Shown: in pieces, positions 13,301 through 25,300 of the stretch | Layout: every line of letters starts with the position of its first letter | How positions within the stretch are numbered: the first letter of the stretch is position 1 | Assembly: GCA_946803715.1 (NCBI GenBank) | Contig: CAMPET010000241.1 | Location: 1-42,003 of the forward strand | Direction of reading: 5' to 3' | Origin: Beroe ovata | Taxonomy: Eukaryota; Ctenophora; Nuda; Beroida; Beroidae | DNA: 42,003 nt | Translations under genes and position numbers: made by a program | The notes under the pieces: model-generated | What the model was told of the DNA's origin: nothing | Databases searched by the model: none | The model's input: the letters and a program-made list of their open reading frames with translations, nothing else

Positions 13301-16300
13301 TCTTGATTGAGGACTGAGGTCTTTACACGGCTTCCTTTCCTTGGGAGTTTTCTTTGATTCCTTCTCGCTTTTCACTCTCACAAAAACTGCATTCAAAGCT
13401 GAAACTTCTCCGAAACTTAATCAAAATTCAAACGCTGAATCCTCATATTGCGATACAACTGATTTTCCTGGCGGAATCAAACACACAGATTGCTAGCAAG
13501 AGAAATCTCAATCTGCTTGTTGCTGAGCTCTGCTTGTTATGTTGAGTAGCTTGGATACCACAGATCCATATACTGAGAGAGAGAGATGTTTTTTTTAAAA
13601 CATGTGAGTTGTGTTAAACTATGATTTGTGGTGGTAATCGGAGATTAATTCCGGTGTTTTTTGCAAGCCACAGCTCACACGTTTCCACGGTGGGAATTTG
13701 CCGCAATGTGAGAAAAGTGGAAATGGCATAGGTGCGTTTTTCAGCGTTCAAATTGTCTTGATTATGTTTATCAAGAATCATCATGCTCTGGAAGAAATGC
13801 AATAATGATTGCACACAATTGCAATCTGCAGCGTCATGCATGACCTGCTGTTGTGTTACGATAACAAACCGAATTCTTAGATAGACCTATGATGATAGAT
13901 CGCTGATAGATTGAGATAGATTTACTCAAATAATCGAAAATTTGAAGAATCCACTTTTTGTATTATTGTAACAAGCAGACATCTACTTTCAGACACGATA
14001 TCAGTTGAAATCAAGCATGATCTTGTGGTTGAAATGGAGGTGGAATATCTTGAGAACGTTCGGTCAGCAGTCAGCCACTTGTCTCTACCTCAAAATCCAG
14101 GTTTTCAGAAATAACTGAAATTAATGTTAGCTCTGATTTTAAATGAGATAATCATTGTGTTTGAATTCCGATTCATCTGAATCGAGCTATTGATCACACT
14201 AAAGAGCAGTGCTTTTCTAGTTACGATTTGAATGAACTATTAACACGATGATTGATTATTATTTGAACAATTTCTCTAATAGCTGTGCACGTTGCTGATG
14301 CTCATAAATCATGATATGATTGTTCAGTCATGCGCCGCAAAGTAGACAATCTCTACCATTCAAATCTATGAACATTCTCCTGCAATAAACCTTCATATTT
14401 TCTCATTTCTATTTGTCAGGAGCCCAGCCAGAGCCGGCAAGTACACCAAAACCTTCTTCCTCTCCCCCGCACCCACTGCCCAATGTTGTATCCTGTAAAA
14501 CTCACCAGATCAGATGCCGACTTGGACAGGTTGCAGGTTCTGTCAGATCAGCAGAGTTATCACTCAACTCAACACCGCTTAACACCAGGTTCAAACCCAA
14601 AAATCTCATGTCAAACCTTGAAAAAGGATTGAATTTGGATTGTCGCCGAAGTGGACATTGCGAAGGATCTTCTCAGCGCGCGCGTGTCGGTCATGATTTT
14701 ATCATCGCGCCAGACGCGAACCAAACATTGATTCTGTGACCAGCCGCAGCCAGAGTGTAACCAACACGTTGTGACTTGTGATACCACTGTTAATATTTCA
14801 GAGCTGACGCAACTGTCACTGGTATTGGTGTTGAAATATCGGGAAGTCAGATTGTGTCCCCATTCGATGTCAAGGTAGCTTTGTAAGACATTGATATTAG
14901 TTCTGTGGGAAGATGATTTCTCTGATCGACAGCGATAAGTGATAAGTGATAACCTGTTCTTATCGCTTCACTAATTTTCAGGTGTCAGGGGACTTTGATC
15001 ACCCAACAAGTAACTTGACAAGCCGTGTGTTCATCCCGTGTATACACAGTAAAGTGGGGCAGCACACGCTAAAACAAGTAACAGATTTGGGGAACCAGAT
15101 AACAACGCTTATCACTGGTAAATTTCATTTGATTGGATTCCAATGGAGGCGTAATATATGGTGAATACGACAAACAGCTGTCCCAATGAAATAACATATT
15201 CAGACTCCAGCCCGGAAGTCGCTACCACTTCAGCAGAAGAAGGTGACGAAGCCACGCCCATTCCATTTACCGTACTTCATCACGATGATGTCAGGAGTGC
15301 CGGATACAAGGTAAACTCCTTGCTCCTCTGCAAAGTTATTTTATCTCGTATCCACACCACTCTTCCGCATGATTACTATCATCACTGTTTTCAGTTTATC
15401 ATGCTGGCATCTGATAAGAACCACAGTATGAAGCCGGAAACGGTGGTCTTTGCTGCGAATGAACCAACTTCCATAACTTGGAGGTAATCGAGGAGATCTT
15501 ATGGTGAGAATCGTCGAATTATTACGCTCAATTTTCTCAGAGTTCATTCAAAATTCGCGAATTCAGGTACCCTGAGAAACGTCAGATTGTATCCTTGGTA
15601 ACCTTGCCTCTGCTACTAGCCTGTGAACATTCAGATGGTATACACTGTACACTGCGTTATTTGGATGAGTTCACTGGGAAATACATGGATTACGTGGAAT
15701 TTGTAGTGTCACAAGTAGGTCTTGACACCACTTCCTCTGACACTACTTAGTAGTTCACACTGACACAACTTTCAAATCTTCGATGCCTTCTTTCTGACGC
15801 CTTGACACCACTTTCTCTGGCACCAGACACTGTTGTGACTTGACACCACTTTGAAGTCCACACTGACACCACTTCCTCTCACACTGCTCTACGTTGACAC
15901 CACTTTGACACCTTTTTCCTGACACCACTCTTGAAATCACTCCCCTCTTTTAACCAGGTTGATGTTGCAACGTTTAGACTTCCTGTCGAAGGTGGAGTTA
16001 GGGCCTACCAGTGGAGAGTTGATATGGAGTTAGACTTGGAAATCTTCGATGAGTAAGTTCTAACAATCCATGATCTCAACAATGAATTGAAGGGAATTGA
16101 TAGTTATTTTGCAAAGTTATTTTGCGAATAGATTTCATTGCTTTGAATGACTTTTTCTATAGGAGCGGCACATATGAAGGTGACAAAACAGACAAAGAAG
16201 AGAATGTGGATGAAGATGAGTGTATCGATTGGAATGATGTGGAGTTGTCTTCGTACCCAGGTCGGTTGATTGTTGAGACCAAATTTGAGAACATTTAGTA

Positions 16301-19300
16301 TCCGCTCAGGGGCTTCGATTCCGCTTGTTCTTTGGTTTGGACCGACATTTTGTGCAGAGAATTACAAATTATCTTCATCTCTATTTCCCTTCAGCCCTCA
16401 CGTTAGCTGGGTGTCTGTGTGTGGATTCTCTCAGTGATAAAACCCCTAACATCACGCTATCGCTACGTGTAGATGAGGTAGAAATCGTGCTCCTTCATCA
16501 AAACAGTTCATCACAAGGCGGTGAGTCATCTATAATATGAGTTCGGTTCAATAAAATCACAATATGACACATAACATTCTATATTCGTCACGGTCATTCT
16601 TTAAAAATCATAATTATATTGTATTATATCACTAAAGAAAAAACTAGAGAAACTATATTTTGTCTCGGTTATATTTTGGGGAGAATGTTTTCTCCCTCCT
16701 ATGATCTCCTCTGAACCCAACTAAACATCCGAGCCCGGGACCTCTAGGATTGTTGTATTGTTTCCGTGGAGTTTTGACATGGACCATGCCAACTGCCGCT
16801 CCTCGGCCTGTTTACGTAAGAAATCGCGCCACTCCCGTAACCGTACCGTGACCTCTTCATCACGATTCTTCGTGCTCCCCCCTCCGGATATGTCTTGGTT
16901 ACGCGGCAGTCGCCAAGGCGGTATTGTTTTCTGAGAGCGGCTACTTTGCGTTACCATGGCAACGCTACACGATTGCCGCCTGCTCTGTTGAGGGAAACTG
17001 TTGTTTTGTAAATGATAGCTGCGCAAACTACCCTTCCTCCTACCACGTGTGTTCTGTGAGCGTTCAGACACACGTGCGCCCTCACTCACACTTGCACGTG
17101 GATCCGTGAAATGCTCGAGTTCTGGGGCTGTGTTGGAGCGAGCTGCGGCAAAACTAGTCATTTTCATGATACGATCTGAATCTCGAGTTATACCCAAAAC
17201 AGTTCGGTCGGGGAAACTCGTCACTTGCATCCGGTTACTCGGACTTGCCCTCGCACTCCCCCCTCCGCCGCCGTCGTCCTGCTCTGACGACCTCCGAAAA
17301 CTACCCGAGCTCTGGTCCGGGAAACTTGTGATCTGCATACCCGACTCCTGCATGATCGACGCCTGCTTTGTGAGGGTTGATGCCCGCCGTGGGCCACTCA
17401 TCGCGACGGGTGGGACACAATTGGAGTCCCGTGACGATTCCCGTGACGAGTAGAGCGACGAGCGAGTCCGTTGAGTGGGCAAGCCGTTAATCGGACCTAC
17501 ACTGATGATAGTCGGTATCTCATCACCCATTGTCTGACTGTTTTTGTTCCTTTCGGACAGGTTTGAATTCCGGATTGAGTAGGTGAAGTACACGATAAGT
17601 CCGATAGTAATCCATATCACAAACCTGATCCATGTTTTGTAACTGAGGTGCATGAGGAGGATGGCGTTGAGGAAGATGGCGAATAGAGGGAGGGTAGGAA
17701 CGGCGGGGCAGTAAAACACGCTCTGCTGAAACGGGCCACAGTGGAGTCTTGACACCCATTGGGGTTGGATGTAGATGAGCAGTCCACACCCGACCATGAT
17801 TATGGAAAGGATGATGGCGGCAATGATGAATATGATGGACTTGCAGTCGAGGTTGGCTGTGAGGAGTCCGAATGTGCAGGCGGCTGTCATGTAGATGAGA
17901 AGGGCTATCTTCACTTTGCGTTCCGTGAAAATGTTGCCTGGGGGAAGAGAGAAGAGTTAAGCCAAGTCTTGGCTCTGATTTTCGTTTTGTTGGAATGGCT
18001 GAGTGCCAGGAATAAAAAATGGCCAAGTGCCAAGAATAATTCTACTAACTCTTGCACGGTCCCCGTCCCCCGTAACCATTGAGCTCAGTGTAGGGAACAT
18101 ATCTGAGTCTGATCAGCGAGACACTAGCCATCATGTATGCTATGAGAGTTCCTATTGACAGCATATCGATCAGTTCCTCCAGCACAAACACCGCTACAAA
18201 CATGGTAGAGACAAATCCGTAGAAGATGGTGCCTTTGAACGGACCCTGGAATGGATCAAAGTTTATTTCACATTGTGTGACTGCGTGATTTTGATGTGAT
18301 TCTCCTGTGACTGCGAAGTGTGTGAGAATGTTAGTTTGGTGAGGATGAAAACTGACAGAACTTTGGGATCCTAAATCAGCGACAAAGATAGGGACCAATA
18401 TTCAACCAACATCTGTCTCGTGATCAGTTTCACCGAGGAACTTGAAGAGCAGTCCATCATCCGACATCATGGTGAGTAGTGGAGGTAGAGGGAGGAACTT
18501 GTACACCGCTGCTTGAACTAAACCTGGATGAGTGAAAAAGATGTGATTGTCAAGGGTAACCCTGATCATTCTTTTAACGATTGACAAGGAAAATCTTGTG
18601 AGACGATCTCAATTAATAGATGTGAATTCTGAAAGACCTATTACCTGTGATAGCACCGATGGCCAGCAGTTTCTGAAGAGGTACTAATCCATGCTCATTG
18701 AACGCACTGAATATCGGTGCCGCCACATCTATTTCATACGCTGACACCATGCAAGACACCACCAAGCTGACACCGACATACAGCACACATGACACCATCA
18801 GAGTTGTGAGCGACGCAGTTGGTAAGTCCTTCCTCGGGTTTCTAGAATTCACACTTCCGTCGGAGAATATCGCCCGGAATCCCGCAAAAGCGAAGATGCA
18901 CGAACCCGCACCGCGGAAAGCTCCCGTCAGCCCGAACGGCATGAACCCCACCGGATACGAACTGCCGGCGGGATTTTTCGCCGCAACGGTCACAGCCGCC
19001 TCGGCGCCCATGAGTGATTTGTTCGTGCTCTCAGGGACGGAATACCAGTAACTGATATCACAGGAAAATGAACCAAACACTATGATGCTGATGTAGCACA
19101 CGAGGTTGAAACATGTCATGAAATTGTTGACAACATTCGAGAACTTGCCGCCCATAGCCACGACCATTGTGAGTATGAGACACAGCGCCACACTGAAAAT
19201 GTCGATATAATCACTGAAATAGTCCGATGGAATACTGACAGTATTCTGCTGCCACTTCGTGATATCCCCATCTAGATATATCCTATCGATATGATTTGTG

Positions 19301-22300
19301 AGAGCCTTGCAGACGGACGCCACATCGACGCAATATTCTAGGATGAGGTTCCACCCTATCAGGAATCCGTAGAGTTCCCCCATAGCAACGTAGGAGTAGA
19401 CGTAATCTGAGCCGCGCGTGTTCACCTGATTCACCAGCTCACTGAGTGGGAGAAAATGTGAGCTCCAGTTGTTTCGGAGTGGCAATTTTGTGCTTTGTGG
19501 ACGTTTATTGGAGATTTTGTTGGGGTGATATTATGCTGTTTGGAATAAAGTGAATAGTATAAGGTGGAAAGAGGATCTGATATTTATGAGGAGGGCCATA
19601 AGATGGAGGATATGTCTGGACCAGACAGTCTTGTTCATATCAGGGCTGAGATCATGAATCTCAGCATGCTCAATTTAGAATTCTGGGCTTTGTCAGTGCA
19701 TGAGTATACCCAGTGTTGAAAACACCATGAAGATACATGATGTGGACTGTGGAAGAATCTCTGAACACACGGAAATAGGATTTCCATGATGAAATAAGGC
19801 GGAAATCGTGGGAGAGAAAGATTTGAATTGGTCGTGAATTGGCGATGTATAGAGAGTGAGGTGAATTATGGGCAATTTTGTGGTTTGGGAAAATATTGCA
19901 GTAGGCTGGTCGACCGAAGTGCATTCCATCCATGGTAACCATGATAAACATGCTTTGGAATTGTACTCCTTTATAAAGAGGAAGAGATCTGTAGGGCAGT
20001 TTTGGAGAGTATAGAATGTTCTGGATGTTCTTACTACCGTTAGTTAATGTATGGGATCTCTATGCATGATCCCATGATTAATTGAAAAGATTCCAAGTCT
20101 TGTCGATGATTTATGACAAAAAACTGAGTATTGATAACAGTGTTGAGCTGAGTTATATGAGCATCAGTTATCAATCAATCAGCTTATGTCACCTGTAAGT
20201 GAGAGCTGCGCAGATGCTTGACACAGCTGATATCAGGTAAGATAGGATGAGGGCCGGGCCTGCCTTGTGCCGTAGCACCACACCAGTCAGGATGTAGAGT
20301 GGCGACCCTATCGTGTTGCTCAATCCTGTATACAGGGACATCGGGTCAAGTGGGTCGAGTGAGTTATGGGGTCATAGGGTCGAGTGGGTCATAGGGTCAG
20401 GTTGGAAATCAATTTGTGTGAGTGTGGGATTGTGCTGATCGACTTGGTCAGAGTTGTGTCCACATCAACAGACAGATTGCTATGGCGCTTAATGAAAATT
20501 TATACTTGATAAGTAAAGTTGATTGAGTTCGTGACAGTAGTGGTCGTACCTGTGGTTGTAACATCCAGTAACGACCTCCCTTGGGCACCGCGTGGTTTCG
20601 GTGTGTACGGGTCTTCACGAAACACCGAGTGGTAACCTAGGCAACGAGGTGTTACCATGGTAACGAGTTTTGTGGTTCAAACACAAGGAAATGTCACAAA
20701 GCTTACCAAGCGATTTCTTCCGCGTGACATTGTGATAGAATTTGTCTATGACCGATGTTTTCCTGAAAACATACACAAAGTCAACAAATATCAATTTCAA
20801 AACTGGACAAATGAATAATGGAGATACGTGTTTTTGAGGTCAAATAACAATCGATCAAAGAGGCTTATCATTGCAGGAACTAACTACAAAGCCATACCTT
20901 GCATTGCCATTACACAGGACTGGACTATCGTTCATCGACTGTAAGGAGATTTCGGTTCAATGGGAGACTGTTTAGGGACTGTAAACAGAGGCAAAAACTC
21001 AGAGAACGCGATGTATAGTACGCTGGTTGGGAGAAAAGTCCAGAATAAATGGATGAAATTCTCATGAAACGATCCAAAAAATGTTCTTCTCGCAGACTGG
21101 ATAACCCATGTTGGCTAACTTCCAAAATAAGTCGGTCACGTTTAACGGTTGATGTCAGGAGTTAGGTCAAGAAAAAAAGACAAAATCCTAGTTTAAACTA
21201 GGGCGAACCCTTACGATACGAGCACCCAATTATGAATAGTGACGAAACCAGTGGGTATGTCTTTTCCACTGGAAATACATTTATGGGGAACCGAGGAGCA
21301 TACACACACGCATACAAACGCACAAATGCGCATACAAACATACATCCTACTTATATAATATAATCACTCGGTGTAATAGCACAAATCTACATTGTATCGG
21401 TTTTTATGTATCCTATATCATGCACTTATAGATATCTTGTGATACATAACTTTGTATGGTTTGCCGAATAATATAACCCTCATTATAAGTCATCCTTAGG
21501 CCATCATGGTCGCTAGACAATAATTGGGTCTCTCTGCATCAACTCTGATTGAAGTAAATCTCTGATTGAGAAGTAACCGTGAAGTTACTGATAATCGAGC
21601 AATACGGGGAGGTCAACATAACAGCGGAATAATACGGTCGTGCTTGATGGTTATGATCAAGTGATATATAGGCCAACCTCAGTCTGACTCTCATACAAAC
21701 TCTGTGGGGGTATAACTCAGATACAGCGAGGACACATGCTCGTGTGGTTGGCGATATCAGGAAAACAACCATACTCGGCTGTTCTATTGGTTGTATCATG
21801 AGCTAGTATGAATCAGTTTGAATCAGTACGTGAGCCAGTATGAATCAGTATTGGGTTGGGAGAACTCTACTTCCTGATTGATTCCTGATCCATTACACGT
21901 TCTCCTTCTCTGGGAAACTACCTGATTTACCAGTCACCACTCACCCTGAAATGAGTGAATCTGCTCGTGAGATAGACTGAAACTCCCAGCTATGTTCAGA
22001 TCTTGCCAGCCACGATTTAACGACCCGGCGTGTTTCCACGCAACATCATGCCGGTCACTTTGTTTCCCATCCCTCTCTGCCCAATGGAGTGACTAATGAT
22101 GAGATCTATGACATCATGATTTGTGCATATCCTATCAGGTTATATTTGTTGTTGTGCTGTCGTCTCTCCCGACAGTCTAATGGTCTCCAAGCAGCCACAC
22201 ATTTCACTGATGTATTGGTCCGGTCCAATAAGCAACTTTCGGGCAATGCGAATCTCAAAACTCGGCTTCATCGAATAGAAAAGCGATGCAGGTTGATTTA

Positions 22301-25300
22301 GAAGCTCATTGAGTTAGATCAAGGTCAATCCTAAGCTCAAACAGCATCATCGATGCAGCATCGAGAATAAAGATGTTGGAAACCTCAAAAAGCACTACCC
22401 TGAAAATATCCTGCTAATATCCCAGGCTTCACAACGAGCACAACACACTGGAAAGTGGGTAGGATGAAAAACAATCACAAAAATATCAATGGGGATTCTA
22501 AGACTTCATAACAATAGAAATAGTTAGGCCAGACATTCGGACCAATTACCAAACCGAGTCAGGTAATCGATAAACTTCTCGATCACTTCCCATTTATGTG
22601 AAACTTGGATGATGCTTTAAGTATTACGGAAGAAATTCGCTCCAGAGAAGCATGTATAGAGCACAAGTGCCCATGAAGAACAGAAAATTCCGATGAATTG
22701 GTTTTCTTTTCGAATATATAAAGTCAGTAATTATGGGAATCAATTATACGTAGAGAGGGCACTTTATTTATAACTCTTCCTTTTTCGAGCTTAATTATCG
22801 GCTGAACTTCGAAACAAAGTCATCAGTGAAGAATCATGTGACGACGATTTCACTGACAAAATCTGTCAATCCCCTGACCTCTTCATTTAACGTCATCCCG
22901 GGCTTTCACGATCGCTACTACATTTCAGCAGGCTGTCAAAATATCCCAGTTACTATTAATAAGTTATGCTGTCATAAATCATAATATATGCTGTCGTGTT
23001 GGTTTCCCTAAATATAACTTTGACAAGAACTGTCACAGATCTATATAAGTGAGCAATAATCCAGTCACTGACACCTAGGTTTTTGGCAAGTTGTCGAGCT
23101 AGAGTTTGGATTTGTGTGACGATTGCTTGGGTAAAGCTACGTATAGAGAGTGTTGATCGGTTTACAGGTGAAATTTCAGTGGGTCGATGTGCGTCAAATC
23201 TGAATACAGAAGCGTCAAAAGCTGTGAACGTTGTCATATTTTGTGGAAAGTAAGGGCAATCGAGAATAGTATATTGTAGAATAAAGACTCAAATCATCTT
23301 AATCTTACTGATCTAGCTGATTTAAATTCCAGTGTTTACTATGAGTATTGAGTATCCAAAGCTAGTCGACCAGTTGGGGTTCTGAAGTTATCACGATTAT
23401 ATGCTCCCACGCTGCTACAGAAGATCGGTGGCAGATATCTTGCAGCACCTGACAGTCGCGATAAAGCGTACAGTTCAAAGAGTCCGGGACATCAAAAATC
23501 GGTTATTGAATGAAGTCCTGGGAATGATGAAGCCCTTGTGTGTGTGTGTGTGTGTGTNGTGTGTGTGTGTATGTGTGTGTGTTGTTGGTGTGCACTATCA
23601 TGCACAATATAATGAATATGCATCAATATTGACTGATGTTTGGATCTTTTGATTGATGATTCGGTGTCATGGAATGGTGTCAAGTGGGATCTGGTGTCAA
23701 GTGGGATGTGGTGACTGGAGGAACTGGTGTCAAAGGCAACAGTGTTGGGACAAAGTGGATCCAACAACATATTATTGGTGTCAAGGGAAAAAGTGGTGTC
23801 AACTACATTATATTCCGTAGGAGTGTGAAGCCTGCCACTCAGTTCATTTTTCACGAAGACCTACAAGACTGTCCTTCGGAATGTTCATGATTACTACTGC
23901 AATCATTATCTGCATGTCAAATCGATCACATTATCGATTAGTGATGGATCAATCTGAGGAAGATTTTTCGTGTTAGTGACGTCGAAGACCTCGTCTTCAA
24001 TCGATAAAAAATCAATCATCAAATTTAGATCATTACGATTATAACTTCGGAAGCATCGAGGTGTCACGAAAAGGTGTCATTTCTCGAGGCATTTAGGAAT
24101 ACATCATCTGGCATGTTTCTCGGAACCCTAGCAGATGGTCTCTGGGGTCCCCACCGCCCCCTCAACATCTGTCTCCCAGAGGAGTGCAGGAACACTAACT
24201 AGCGGTCCTTATGATACATGAATATTACTGTAATAATCAAGAATATCAGTGTCACAAGTGTTGTGTAATTGGCATAGGTGATGTGTGCCACAATGTCACA
24301 TGTCTGACTATGTCTGCATTCTGCGATCTGGTAAGTAAGAGTACTTAAGACAGCCGAACTGAATACTTACGACACTCACTGCCACTATCGATCTGACACC
24401 AACAACTCCAAACTTACATATTTTCACACGGATATATACTCCAAAACAAAGCTCAATTACAGACTTCTATGATATAAGTGCAATGATGATCGGAAAGTCT
24501 AACTGGATATGGTGGCAGTTACCCACCTACACAGAAAAGCTATACTCGGGAGAGAGCTATCAATATATATATATAGCTGTTTTGGAGCTGGATCGAAGTT
24601 GTAATCCCAGTTACTCCCCCTCTCTCTTCCTCTATCCAAGTTCGCTCAATATCTGCACTGCTCGCGTATAAAATCTGTGTAAATTCATTGTAACATCCCC
24701 CTCTCTCTCCTCTACTTTTCTCGGATATATAATGCTCAAAGTTGTGGTAATTTCGGGGTAAAGACGCCCGGAATTTCACAGAATATATATGGGAAACGCC
24801 AGATTCGCGGAAAAGTTGCTGGAAGTGGTGTGGGAATTGCACTGTGGTACTAAACAGTAACAGAAAATTGTCTGGCGGAGAAGTTTATAGACTTCCAGAT
24901 ATTATGTACACTTCCATATATGATTCAAAAGTTTTGGCATATGACAAATTTCGACAAATGTTCTGGTATAGGAATCATCGGACAAACTTCCAACCAAAAG
25001 ACACGATTTCGAGCTATAGATATGGATGTTATTTGCGCAGCTGATTGTATTATCGGAATACCGATGTTTAGTGCTCAGCACATCCTTATATGAGGAAAAG
25101 AAGAAAAGTTATTGGAGATTTTAGCCGGTACAAACTCTAAAAAGTCTAATTTATTTTACTCTCCCAAAGCTGAAATGGGTGTCTACTGTCTAGACCTTTA
25201 GTTTTCAATAGACAACCACCTAAATAAAGCACCAACTCACACACATAAACAATGGTGTCATTAACAGCACCTGTCTAGTGGTAAAAACATCCCTCTCTCC

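Noticed and set aside
17049-17453. 134-codon plus-strand open frame
   Set aside because: It is antisense to the transporter's last coding exon and has no domain of its own.
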